Positions 1 to 7,582 of a stretch of DNA of 64,000 bases are shown piece after piece. This DNA comes from Kordiimonas aquimaris (lineage in GTDB: Bacteria > Pseudomonadota > Alphaproteobacteria > Sphingomonadales > Kordiimonadaceae): assembly GCF_025574485.1 (NCBI RefSeq), contig NZ_JAOBPO010000005.1, forward strand, positions 62,001-126,000. Reading direction: 5' to 3'. The number at the start of each line of letters is the position of its first letter. The first letter of the stretch is position 1. The notes under the pieces are model-generated. The model saw only the letters and a list, made by a program, of their open reading frames with translations, was not told the origin of the DNA and made no database searches. The position numbers and the translations under genes were made by a program.

Positions 1-188
1 CACAAAATACGCTTTCCACCCATCTTAGTATACTTTCCAACGCCGGGCTTATCGCATCAATACGCGAAGGTCGCAGCCTAATATATTCTGTACGCCTTGA
101 GGAAACCAAAGGCTTCATTGGCTATCTGGTGAATGATTGTTGTGACGGCCACCCTGAAATTTGTTCGATCTCAATGACAAAGAATTAA
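1..188 (+). CDS. ArsR-family transcriptional regulator, C-terminal part (partial)
   Basis: An open frame enters from the left edge (codons start at base 3) and stops with TAA at 186-188. The first visible residues, QNTLSTHLSILSNAGLI, are the DNA-recognition helix of ArsR/SmtB repressors; they are followed by the wing (REGRSLIYSV) and a cysteine-bearing tail, CCDGHPEIC. Paired cysteines in such a tail are common in ArsR proteins that sense arsenite or other thiophilic metals; sensing is inferred here. The 3' end converges with the leftward membrane gene and the two stop codons overlap. The N-terminus and target genes lie outside the window. Confidence 0.85.
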   Translation, partial: QNTLSTHLSILSNAGLIASIREGRSLIYSVRLEETKGFIGYLVNDCCDGHPEICSISMTKN

Positions 189-727
189 CTAAATCGTGCC
201 GCCTCCCAGCGGTCAATAGGTTGGAGTGGTCCAACCGGACAGTGATGTTCTTTGGTGGAAGTACCCGTTACGAGCGAATATAGGTGATGAAACGCCCGCA
301 TCTCACAGCCGGGAGTCGCGATTATTGCCGACAGAACGAACGCTAGACCAAGGTGCGTGTATAGATATAGCTCCCACCAGTGAATTGTCTTTGCCAATAA
401 CTCTGTCCCGACTGAGCCGGACTGCACATATCCAATCGCCGCGATGCCCGTAAGGAATAAAAAGCTTATTATCGCAGGCCATTTTTTCCATGCGCGGGAA
501 AAGCCGATGTTGATAACATAGCTGATCAAAAACAAGCTTGGTAGAATACCGTTCCACACGAGCGGCCTAATGGAACCAGCTTCGGTTATGAAATCATCCT
601 GCAGCTGCCAAAGCCCGTAAACATACGAGAGGCAAAGCAACCCCAATCCAAGCCTGACAAGACGCCCAATCGGTCCCGGCTTGGCCAGGCTTCCTTGCTT
701 TTCAAGTTTCAAGTCAGTGGTCGCCAT
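185..727 (-). CDS. Integral membrane protein at the end of the mer operon, function unknown
   Basis: 180 residues with about four hydrophobic segments (near residues 22-42, 60-75, 85-105 and 120-140). The N-terminal GPIGRLVRLGLGLL stretch resembles the start of YgaP/DUF2892-type membrane modules. The C-terminal part carries GCEMRAFHHLYSL and EHHCPVGPL, so it has Cys and His residues that could bind metal or thiol. The start is supported by GAGGAG seven bases before the ATG. It is the fourth gene of the leftward mer operon, 43 bases after merA, so a role in mercury or organomercury handling or membrane transport is plausible but inferred. I do not recognise a named family with certainty. Confidence 0.7.
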   Translation of the reverse strand: MATTDLKLEKQGSLAKPGPIGRLVRLGLGLLCLSYVYGLWQLQDDFITEAGSIRPLVWNGILPSLFLISYVINIGFSRAWKKWPAIISFLFLTGIAAIGYVQSGSVGTELLAKTIHWWELYLYTHLGLAFVLSAIIATPGCEMRAFHHLYSLVTGTSTKEHHCPVGPLQPIDRWEAARFS

Positions 728-770
728 CAGTTTCTCCTCGGTTTGAGGTTTTATAATCTGGGTTCAGCTT

Positions 771-2219
771 TTATCCGGCGCAGCAAGACAGTGTGCTGAC
801 ATCCTTATCAAAGGTTTGTGCGGCCAGTTTGAGACCTTCAACACCCGTGAGGTACGGGAATACGGTTTGCCCCAGCTCTGTTGCGGTCATATTGGCTTTA
901 AGGGCGATCACAGCGGTTTGAATTAACTCGCCGCCTTCCGGAGCTAAAACATGCGCTCCCAGCAGTTTGTCTGTTTCCTTGTCAGCTACCAGCTTGATTA
1001 AACCACGCGTATCCCGCGCCGCTAGATAGCGCGGTACATGGTCAAGCGTGATGACGCTTGTTTTCACACTGTAACCTTGCTCGTTCGCTTGAGATTCCGT
1101 TAGGCCTACGCTGCCGACTTGAGGATCGGTAAAAACAACCGATGGCATGGTGGTGTTATTATAAGGCTGTGTGTCACCGCCTGTTGCATTCTGGCCGGCG
1201 AGCTTTGCTCCGTAGGCTGCCATATAAACAAACATATCCGTGCCCGTGACATCACCAGCGGCATAAATATTGGGATTGGTCGAGCGCATCAACGTGTCAA
1301 CCTCGATGCCGCTATTCTTGGCAAGTGAAACGCCCGCTTCTTCAAGTCCGAGACCTGCTGTGTTTGGCTTGCGCCCGGCGGCAAGTAAAACCCTGTCTGC
1401 TTCCAATACGCGGAGTTGGCCCTGGCGTTCGAAGTAAAGCCTTATCCCGTCGCCGTGTTGTTCAATTGCTCGGTAGCCAATGCCTGAACAAACCTTAATA
1501 CCCTCAGCTTCCAGATAGGTTTGTAAAGCTTGGCTAATCTCGGGTTCCATATCTGGCACCAAACGACTGCGGCAGCATAAAGTAACTTTAACGCCGGCGC
1601 GGGCAAACATTTGACCAAGCTCGCAACCGATAACGCCGCCGCCAATGATGATCATGGAACTCGGGAGGGTTTCAAGGTCGAGGGCGGACGTACTGTCAAG
1701 ATGATCAACCGTCTCAATGCCGGGGATCGGAGGCACCATGTTTGAGGAGCCCGTGGCAATGATAATTTTGTCAGGCGTGTAGAGCTTTCCTTCGATTATA
1801 ACGCGGTCTTTGCTAAGCTGCGCACGCCCTTCTATATAATGCACATCCGGATAGGCGGGCAGAACGTCAATATATTTGGCTTGGCGTAACTCTTCCACAA
1901 GCTGCTGCTTGTGGGCGACAACGGCCTGCCAATCGAGCACTTTAGCCTTGGACGTGATGCCATTAAACCGTGCGGCATGAGAGGCCTGATACAGTGCTTC
2001 CACAGCCCGGATCATGGTTTTAGACGGCACACAGCCAACGTTTACGCAAGTGCCACCGATGGTGCCCGCGCCGACAAGCGTTACCACAGCCCCAGCTTCT
2101 GCAGCCGTAATGGCGGCCGAGAATCCAGCCGAGCCAGCACCAATTACCATAACATTTGTTTTGGTGTCGGTATTTTCCGGTGAGCAGCAACTGCTCTCTG
2201 GTCCGTCAAACGCGATCAT
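771..2219 (-). CDS. merA: Mercuric reductase MerA (short form without N-terminal HMA domain)
   Basis: 482-residue flavoprotein disulfide reductase that reduces Hg(II) to Hg(0) with NADPH in the cytoplasm. Visible features: an N-terminal FAD-binding motif (GAGSAGFSAA, residues 27-36), the redox-active pair in GTCVNVGCVPSK (about 57-68), a second nucleotide-binding motif GGGVIGCELG (about 193-202), the FAD-contact AAGDVTG (about 320), and the C-terminal vicinal cysteines STLSCCAG that hand Hg(II) to the active site. The roughly 70-residue MerP-like domain present in Tn501 MerA is absent; a short CC pair near residues 11-12 is all that precedes the core. The ATG overlaps the merP stop by one base (TAATG), which indicates translational coupling. 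Confidence 0.96.
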   Translation of the reverse strand: MIAFDGPESSCCSPENTDTKTNVMVIGAGSAGFSAAITAAEAGAVVTLVGAGTIGGTCVNVGCVPSKTMIRAVEALYQASHAARFNGITSKAKVLDWQAVVAHKQQLVEELRQAKYIDVLPAYPDVHYIEGRAQLSKDRVIIEGKLYTPDKIIIATGSSNMVPPIPGIETVDHLDSTSALDLETLPSSMIIIGGGVIGCELGQMFARAGVKVTLCCRSRLVPDMEPEISQALQTYLEAEGIKVCSGIGYRAIEQHGDGIRLYFERQGQLRVLEADRVLLAAGRKPNTAGLGLEEAGVSLAKNSGIEVDTLMRSTNPNIYAAGDVTGTDMFVYMAAYGAKLAGQNATGGDTQPYNNTTMPSVVFTDPQVGSVGLTESQANEQGYSVKTSVITLDHVPRYLAARDTRGLIKLVADKETDKLLGAHVLAPEGGELIQTAVIALKANMTATELGQTVFPYLTGVEGLKLAAQTFDKDVSTLSCCAG

Positions 2220-2554
2220 TAAGAACCGTGGCTATCATCAAGAATAGCAGGGTATCCAGCATTTTCAGATGCCTTGGCAATAGCTTCAACATTTGCCTTT
2301 GCCGGGTCAAAAGTCACAACCGCTGTTCTGGCGTCATAATCAGTTACAACAGACAGTACACCGTCAACCTTCTCCATCGCTTTGCGCACTGTAATAGGGC
2401 ACATGGCGCAGGTCATTTTTTCAATGTTGAAAGTTACTTTCTTTTCGGTGACCTGCTGTGTCATCGTGCTGGCATCATCTGCCATCATAGCGGTAACCGG
2501 CATAGCCAAGCCGAGTACAGCGGCGACAGCACATGCTTTGATCAATCGTTTCAT
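2219..2554 (-). CDS. merP: Periplasmic mercury-binding protein MerP
   Basis: A signal peptide (residues 1-22, ending around PVTAMMADD) is followed by one heavy-metal-associated (HMA) domain. Its Hg-binding motif is MTCAMCP, with the two cysteines that bind Hg(II) in the periplasm and pass it to MerT. The MerP-like fold is complete to the terminal AGYPAILDDSHGS. Two in-frame ATG codons lie six bases apart. The second (2554) is preferred because GGAG sits seven bases before it, while the first is too close. It lies between merT and merA in the leftward operon and its stop codon overlaps the merA start. Confidence 0.93.
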   Translation of the reverse strand: MKRLIKACAVAAVLGLAMPVTAMMADDASTMTQQVTEKKVTFNIEKMTCAMCPITVRKAMEKVDGVLSVVTDYDARTAVVTFDPAKANVEAIAKASENAGYPAILDDSHGS

Positions 2555-2575
2555 CTTCATTCTCCTTGTTTACGT

Positions 2576-2950
2576 TTAAATATATTCACCGAGGATCGGT
2601 GCCCAAAAATCAACTGTCAGTGCCAGCAAAACCAGCACTGTGGAAATCCATAAAACCGATTTGATGACACGCTCAGACTTCGGCGTTGCACAGTAGCCTT
2701 CATCGCATTGTTTCTTCGGTTTGAAGTAAACCTGCCAAAAACCGACGCCTAAAAATCCAAGCGCAATCAATGCAAAATAGTCCTTATAAGGCTCCATAAC
2801 TGTGAGGTTGCCAATCCATGAGCCGCTAACACCCAGCATCAGGAAGACAAACGGTAAAATACAGCATGACGAAGCCAATATTGCCCCGATGGCACCAAGG
2901 CTGGCGCTCCAGCTTTTGCTCTTGTCCGCTGGCTGTCTAATATCACTCAT
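2576..2950 (-). CDS. merT: Mercuric ion transport protein MerT
   Basis: 124 residues with three hydrophobic segments. The first carries the vicinal pair in ASSCCILPFV, which accepts Hg(II) from MerP. The cytoplasmic loop has a second pair, CDEGYC, which passes Hg(II) on to MerA. The open frame extends 44 codons upstream, but those codons run through the MerR operator and promoter at 3037-3067, so the start is placed at MSDIRQ. It is the first gene of the operon. The predicted leader from the -10 box at 3037-3042 is about 80 bases. Confidence 0.93.
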   Translation of the reverse strand: MSDIRQPADKSKSWSASLGAIGAILASSCCILPFVFLMLGVSGSWIGNLTVMEPYKDYFALIALGFLGVGFWQVYFKPKKQCDEGYCATPKSERVIKSVLWISTVLVLLALTVDFWAPILGEYI

Positions 2951-3036
2951 TACTGTAGTCTTTCTTTGGTTACTGACTTCATTCTTGTCTATGTGTTCGT
3001 TCAAGACGCTGTTTGCGTTACGTCTGAATTTAACGT

Positions 3037-3067
3037 AACCTACACCCTGTATTAAATACAGGGTAAA
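3037..3067 (-). promoter_or_regulatory. MerR-controlled mer promoter/operator
   Basis: Read leftward, -35 TTTACC (3062-3067) and -10 TAGGTT (3037-3042) are separated by exactly 19 bases. The 21-base near-perfect dyad at 3044-3064 (arms ACCCTGTAT and ATACAGGGT) fills the spacer. A 19-base spacer with a centred dyad is the hallmark of MerR-activated promoters. It serves merTPA to the left, and merR starts 11 bases to the right of the dyad. Confidence 0.9.
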
Positions 3068-3074
3068 GAGAAAA

Positions 3075-3485
3075 ATGACCATATCTCAAAAACGTGAATA
3101 TACGAGAGGCAAGCTGGCGAAAGAGGCTGGCGTAAACTTGGAGACCATACGTTTTTATGAGAAAATTGGTCTTATGCCTGATCCGCCGCGCACAGGAGCT
3201 GGCTATCGGTGCTACTCAATTGATCATCTGAAACGATTGAAGTTTATCCGGCGCTCACGTGAGCTTGGTTTTACCAACAATGAGGTTAGCGGCCTCTTGG
3301 AAATGGTAGATGGGTCGTACGCATGCGATGAAGTAAGAGATATTGCCCTCGTCAACGCTGGCATCATCGCTGGCAAAATCAATGACCTCGCTAAAATGCA
3401 GGCTGCGCTTGAGGGCATGGCCGCTGAATGCAGCGGCGGTGAAACCCCGGACTGCGCTATCATTGATCGCTTGCTCGAAGAATAG
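3075..3485 (+). CDS. merR: Mercury-responsive regulator MerR
   Basis: 136 residues. The N-terminal winged helix-turn-helix (GKLAKEAGVNLETIRFYEK) is followed by the dimerisation helix and three conserved cysteines: one in GSYACDEV, and the pair spaced by eight residues in CSGGETPDC. This is the Hg(II) site pattern of MerR proper (C82, C117 and C126 in Tn501). It is divergent from merTPA across the operator, so it represses and activates that operon and probably controls itself. It converges with the cyclodipeptide synthase gene 33 bases downstream. Confidence 0.94.
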   Translation: MTISQKREYTRGKLAKEAGVNLETIRFYEKIGLMPDPPRTGAGYRCYSIDHLKRLKFIRRSRELGFTNNEVSGLLEMVDGSYACDEVRDIALVNAGIIAGKINDLAKMQAALEGMAAECSGGETPDCAIIDRLLEE

Positions 3486-3518
3486 AGGCGCCCTGAGACG
3501 CCCCTACATATTTTGGGT

Positions 3519-4199
3519 TTAGGCCACTTTTGTTGCCAGCATCGGCCTGTTGACAACTAAGAAGCCCTGTTGCTCGTCCATGAGACCGTCTGAACGGTCT
3601 TCGTAGAGACCTTGCAGGATTGCGGGACATTGATGATAGCAGAACACCGATGTCCGAGTTTGGACGATGCTGGCACTGTCCATAAAGAGCGGCAGCTCTT
3701 CGAGGAAATACCGAACAGCGTGCAACAACGCAGCCTCATCGATTGTGTCGATTGCTTCGACCTGGTTTTCAAGGACCCAGCGGGTACATTCCAGACATTG
3801 CTGTCTGAACACCTCGTCAGTTGCAAATCTCTGTTCAACCCGTGCCAGAAGCACATTGTAGCGGTTATTCTTTCTGAGCACTCCGTTTGTGAGCACGAAC
3901 GATTGGTCAAGTCTGGGAGATGTTTTCAATAGCGCCCGCTTGATCTTGTTCAGGAGGTAGTTTGCTTGCCGTCTGGCTTTTTTCCGTGCGCGTGCTCGAC
4001 TATAACCCGCTGCTTCAAGCGTATAGCGTGTCGCTTCATCGGGCACGAAAACATGGAAACTATTGAAATGCTGGTTTGCCCATGAAAATAGGTCCGCTAG
4101 TCGACCCTCGGAAAAATAGCTATTAAAAGGACTCACACCGATCATAGCATGATCTCTGGCCTCATATAACGAGGCGCATATGTTGGAAATAGGCTTCAT
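3519..4199 (-). CDS. tRNA-dependent cyclodipeptide synthase (CDPS, NYH type)
   Basis: A 226-residue enzyme that takes two aminoacyl-tRNAs and joins the amino acids into a 2,5-diketopiperazine. The match to AlbC-type synthases runs the whole length. The motif HAMIGVSPFNSYFS contains the catalytic Ser (residue 23) and the Asn three residues on (26). A basic helix, RARARKKARR, fits tRNA binding. YFLEELPLF contains the catalytic Tyr (164) and Glu (168). SVFCYH supplies Tyr 188 and His 189. The N-Y-H set assigns the NYH subfamily. The ATG at 4199 is chosen over the ATG at 4214 because the codons of the latter form the GGAGG ribosome site of the former. No cyclodipeptide oxidase or P450 is adjacent; the upstream co-directional gene is a small secreted protein. 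The dipeptide made cannot be read from the sequence. Confidence 0.92.
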   Translation of the reverse strand: MKPISNICASLYEARDHAMIGVSPFNSYFSEGRLADLFSWANQHFNSFHVFVPDEATRYTLEAAGYSRARARKKARRQANYLLNKIKRALLKTSPRLDQSFVLTNGVLRKNNRYNVLLARVEQRFATDEVFRQQCLECTRWVLENQVEAIDTIDEAALLHAVRYFLEELPLFMDSASIVQTRTSVFCYHQCPAILQGLYEDRSDGLMDEQQGFLVVNRPMLATKVA

Positions 4200-4260
4200 T
4201 CGCCTTTCCTCCATTGATTATTGAAACGTTGCAGCACTTAAGCCGCGTGAACATTTAGAA

Positions 4261-4599
4261 TCAGAGGAGGAGTGTTTTGGGTGGGTCCGGGTCTAGCTCA
4301 GCGATGGTATCAGTGAAATATTGAAGGCGGCGGTCGCTTTGAGCCTGAAACTCTTCGGCAGAGTTTTGAAAAGATAGTGTGATGAGAATGGCGCAAAAAT
4401 GGCAAGGTACAACACTGGTACCTGTGCACGGTTCTTCGTGTTCCCAATCGGTCGGCGGTTCGGCACCGTGACAACCCATGGAGGCCGAGGCTGGCGCATC
4501 TTCGTGAGCGACGGCTTCATAAATGCCAATCACATCGACGATCGTTGCTACGAATGCAAGAAGAACTAGCGCTGAGATATGTTGGGGTATGTTTTTCAT
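4261..4599 (-). CDS. Small secreted Cys/His protein, CzcI/DUF2946-like
   Basis: 112 residues from ATG 4599 (a GTG at 4641 would add 14). An N-terminal hydrophobic segment (ISALVLLAFVATIVDVIGIY) resembles a signal peptide or anchor. Next come metal-ligand residues (SMGCHGAEP, EEPC, PCHFCA) and a C-terminal tail with paired prolines, DPDPPKTLLL. The layout matches four other small proteins in this window (ends at 13507, 21671, 29690 and 37632) and the CzcI/DUF2946-type proteins found beside metal efflux pumps. It lies 61 bases upstream of the cyclodipeptide synthase on the same strand, so the two may share a transcript. Function is unknown. Confidence 0.6.
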   Translation of the reverse strand: MKNIPQHISALVLLAFVATIVDVIGIYEAVAHEDAPASASMGCHGAEPPTDWEHEEPCTGTSVVPCHFCAILITLSFQNSAEEFQAQSDRRLQYFTDTIAELDPDPPKTLLL

Positions 4600-4800
4600 G
4601 CAGGCACACGGTATCAAGCTACCCACTCTCGTATAAGTCACTTTTTTGTGCTCAATCCCGGGAAGCGAGTTTCCGCGGCGATGGGTTTCTTTAATTCTCG
4701 AGCGCCGTCAAATCAAATTGAATGCCCAATTTCAACAAATTAACTAGCATTGACCCAAGGTAGATTCATTATAGTAATCGGTGGAAGGGAAGAAAACCTG

Positions 4801-6714
4801 TCACTCTTTTTGCCTTCTGGCGAAAAATCCTCTGGACAAAAAAACTGCGGATGCGAGAAGAATGGTGGCCTGTATAAGCAGCCCCTCCTGGCTGGGAAAA
4901 ATGCCCAACCACTCAACGGCTTCAAACTGCAACATAGTTTGTTGTATTTCGCCTGCCGCCTGAAGGGCGGCGATGCCTTTGCCTGCAAAAATAAAAGACA
5001 AAATCAGGAGAAGAATGCCCGTACTTGCAAAAAAATGTCGTAGAGGAATCTTTACGCTAAATCTTATGATTAACGCGGCCAGCAGCACCAACAGCAACGC
5101 AGCAACCAGAAAACCACCCGTCACCCAATCAGCACTACTGGACGCCGCCTGGGCCCATAGCGCTTGATAAAAGAGGATTGTCTCAAAAACTTCCCTGTAG
5201 ACGGATATGAAGGACAGTCCAGCGAGCCCCCATAGGGTACGTTTATTAAGAGCGGCTTTAAGACTTTTTTGAATGAATGCTTGCCACCCCGAAGCACTTG
5301 TTTTGCTATGGAGCCAATACCCAACGAAGAGCAGCATACCCGATGCTACTAATGCGGCAACTCCTTCAGTAACCTCTCGCGTTGCTCCGCTGATTTGGAC
5401 AAAACGTTCAGATGCGACCCAAGTAAGCAGACCCAAAATCAATGCTGCAATCCAGCCTGCATGCAAGTAGGGCATGGCGTCCCGCCGATCGGTTTTCAAC
5501 AGGAAAGCGGAAAGCGCCACAACAACGAGTATAGCCTCCAGGCCTTCCCGGAGTAAAATGATAAAGCTGGTTACGAATGCAGCAGTTGGTGTCAAGCCCC
5601 CCTTGTCAGCCATTTTTGATTGCGCTTGTTGCAGCAATAACTGAAGTTTTTGGATGCGCGCGGCGACACTTTTTAAAGGGCTTTTGGTGCCAATGTCATT
5701 GCGCAACAACAGCATCTCACTTTCAATATCCCTCATGAGACGGGTATCCAATGCGGCGAGATTTGCCTCCACAAGCTCAAAACCTTCTAGATAAGCGGTG
5801 AGCGCGAACTCGTAGGCTTTTTCTGTCTCGCCTTGCTCGTATGCTTTCAAACTAGTTTGAAGTGAATTCATTGCCACGGTGAGCGGCGGCGTTTTGAAAT
5901 CAAACAGAACCTCAGGTTCTGTTCTCAAATATGCCATCAACGCATAGCCCTTGGTCCATTTATTGGCAGCCTCATCAGGTGAAAGGCCCGCATAGGCTTT
6001 TACATCTACTATGGTATCGTTACCGTTGAATTGTTGCCACGTCCTTTTACCGTTAGCCGCAACTTCCTTATCGACACCAATACTGCCTACATAGGCAGCT
6101 AAATTCCAACGATCTACCGTTGAAAGCTGCGAATAATCTGACATTCCAGTTCCTTCAACACCGTAAGTGATCGTATTAAACAATGCATACAGTGATCGCT
6201 GCCTGAAGCGAGCCACTTCTGTGAAGTCAGTTGGTTGTGGGTCCAAGTCTTTCCCCAGCTCCCCATTGCCGTTGCCATAGGCTCCGTGACATGTCGCACA
6301 TGTTTCTTGGTATAGTGCTTGGCCTTGCAGCAGATCGGGCGCCTGGTCAGGAGCCACTTTCAAGTCATAAAGGTGGATGATGGTAGTTCGCATGGTATGC
6401 GCAAGTGCTCGAACTTCACCAGCCGGTGCTTTATTCTTTATCAAATGACCTAGTTCTCGGGCTTGCTGCAGCAATTCGCTCGCGATTGGAGAACCCGCGA
6501 TACTTGCCACAGAGGTTTCGATTATGGCAGTGAACTCCACCATTTCTGCATATTCACCCTGATTGACAATAGTTCCTTCTGAAACAGCTTCAGAATAGTC
6601 CACACCAACATAGTCGATGAGTTGTACCAACCGGTCGCTGGTATCAGCCCGACCTGCTGTTGAAATGGCCAACAAGAGTGTCAACGGGAAAAAGAAATGA
6701 AATATGCGGTTCAT
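4801..6714 (-). CDS. FTR1-family iron permease with N-terminal cytochrome c domain
   Basis: 637 residues. A signal peptide (1-23) is followed by a helical periplasmic region, then a c-type cytochrome domain with the heme site CATCHG (about residue 138) and a Met-containing distal stretch (GTGMSDYS). A second periplasmic helical section follows. The C-terminal part, from about 375, is a seven-helix FTR1 permease with the two iron-binding motifs REGLEA and REVFE. FTR1 permeases import Fe(III) coupled to oxidation of Fe(II); the fused cytochrome probably accepts the electron, which is inference. A Fur-like box lies just upstream. It stands alone in its transcription unit as far as can be seen. 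Confidence 0.9.
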   Translation of the reverse strand: MNRIFHFFFPLTLLLAISTAGRADTSDRLVQLIDYVGVDYSEAVSEGTIVNQGEYAEMVEFTAIIETSVASIAGSPIASELLQQARELGHLIKNKAPAGEVRALAHTMRTTIIHLYDLKVAPDQAPDLLQGQALYQETCATCHGAYGNGNGELGKDLDPQPTDFTEVARFRQRSLYALFNTITYGVEGTGMSDYSQLSTVDRWNLAAYVGSIGVDKEVAANGKRTWQQFNGNDTIVDVKAYAGLSPDEAANKWTKGYALMAYLRTEPEVLFDFKTPPLTVAMNSLQTSLKAYEQGETEKAYEFALTAYLEGFELVEANLAALDTRLMRDIESEMLLLRNDIGTKSPLKSVAARIQKLQLLLQQAQSKMADKGGLTPTAAFVTSFIILLREGLEAILVVVALSAFLLKTDRRDAMPYLHAGWIAALILGLLTWVASERFVQISGATREVTEGVAALVASGMLLFVGYWLHSKTSASGWQAFIQKSLKAALNKRTLWGLAGLSFISVYREVFETILFYQALWAQAASSSADWVTGGFLVAALLLVLLAALIIRFSVKIPLRHFFASTGILLLILSFIFAGKGIAALQAAGEIQQTMLQFEAVEWLGIFPSQEGLLIQATILLASAVFLSRGFFARRQKE

Positions 6715-6744
6715 ATATATTCAGCCGTTCTTTATTTAATTTAT

Positions 6745-6763
6745 GCAAATAATAATCATTATT
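6745..6763 (-). promoter_or_regulatory. Putative Fur box upstream of the FTR1-cytochrome gene
   Basis: This 19-base window matches the classical Fur consensus at 15 of 19 positions by eye, with the core ATAATCATTAT intact. It lies 31-49 bases before the ATG of the iron permease, where a repressor would block transcription in iron-replete cells. Alphaproteobacteria often use Irr, RirA or Mur instead, so the regulator is not certain. Confidence 0.6.
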
Positions 6764-7074
6764 ACTTAAATCCGCAACAGTTTCCATGAGAAACCTGGGG
6801 TTAATATTGCGCCAACTTTTCAGCGAAAGGCTGATCGTTTTGGAACTATCAATTGGCATTGTCCCATTGCCGTGTTTCTAGCGCGGCAAGAAATTCCGAA
6901 ACAATAAGCTTTGCAAGTTTATTGCTCACCTAGAGCCGATCGCCACACTGGTGTTATAAAAACAGGAGGTTTCGTCGCACCGTCACGGTCAAACGGGAGT
7001 ACCAAAGGTATGCCGCCATGCACGACTTGACTAATCCACCCCAAAATACTTATCACTTTGGAGTGGTTAGACAG
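6764..7074. other. Intergenic region between the SHOCT gene and the iron permease
   Basis: About 310 bases with no convincing gene. It holds the imperfect hairpin at 7031-7070 and otherwise AT-rich sequence. I see nothing else in it. Confidence 0.5.
7031..7070 (-). terminator. Imperfect hairpin after the SHOCT gene, possible terminator
   Basis: The arms 7031-7045 and 7057-7070 pair over about 13 positions with one bulged T and one mismatch. The hairpin lies five bases beyond the stop of the leftward SHOCT gene. No clear U-tract follows, so termination is inferred. Confidence 0.4.
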
Positions 7075-7419
7075 TCATTTCTCTATAAGCTGACGTTTTT
7101 TCTCGAATTCTTCTTTATCGATCTCGCCGCGTGCGAAACGATCCTTGAGAATATCGATGGCGTGTTGCCGTGGAGGCCCTGAAGGTGCCGCCGAGTGGCC
7201 ATGAGTGTTCCCTCCGAGCCACCGGACAATAAGAAAGATGACTGCAACTGCGATTGCGAGAAACAGGATCATCATAACCGGCCCAACAAACCAGCCGTGC
7301 CAACCATCACTCCACATCATGGACGGTCTGCACAGAGGGTCTACCGGTTGAGCCCAGGCGGGAGAGCCCAGCCCGAAAGCAACCAATAAACAGGCCCCGG
7401 TTGCCATGTAGCTATTCAT
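7075..7419 (-). CDS. SHOCT-domain membrane-anchored protein
   Basis: 114 residues. There is a signal peptide or first helix (1-22, ending SPAWAQ), then a short Met/Trp/His-rich segment (PSMMWSDGWHGW), a transmembrane helix (about 45-66), and a C-terminal SHOCT motif, with ILKDRFARGEIDKEEFEKK in the last 30 residues. SHOCT is a short oligomerisation domain of unknown biochemical role that is frequent in proteins encoded beside copper and other metal genes. It has its own ribosome site (GGAGAC upstream of the ATG) and is followed by a hairpin. Confidence 0.8.
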   Translation of the reverse strand: MNSYMATGACLLVAFGLGSPAWAQPVDPLCRPSMMWSDGWHGWFVGPVMMILFLAIAVAVIFLIVRWLGGNTHGHSAAPSGPPRQHAIDILKDRFARGEIDKEEFEKKRQLIEK

Positions 7420-7539
7420 TTTCGTGTCTCCTTGTCTATAGGTCTGGATAATTCCAGTATTCGTCGAATTTTAGGACACATCGGTTCCATGCCGCATTGA
7501 TTTTGGTCATTAGTATGCGCGTGAAGAACGCGAGAATAG

Positions 7540-7570
7540 CCTTGGGCCAAAACGCTTGTTTGGCCCAAGG
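7540..7570 (-). terminator. Strong hairpin ending the czc operon
   Basis: A perfect 12-base stem (7540-7551 with 7559-7570) and a 7-base loop begin 13 bases after the PII-like gene stop. It is likely a transcription terminator, although the run of T after it on the minus strand is short. Confidence 0.6.
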
Positions 7571-7582
7571 TGTTTCCTGCAG

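Noticed and set aside
226-453. Rightward open frame of 75 codons
   Set aside because: It is antisense to the membrane gene at 185-727, which has a ribosome site and clear membrane helices. No ribosome site or family on this strand.
1-3485. Mercury operon as a Tn21/Tn501-type transposon
   Set aside because: No transposase, resolvase or terminal inverted repeats are visible near it; merD and merE are absent.
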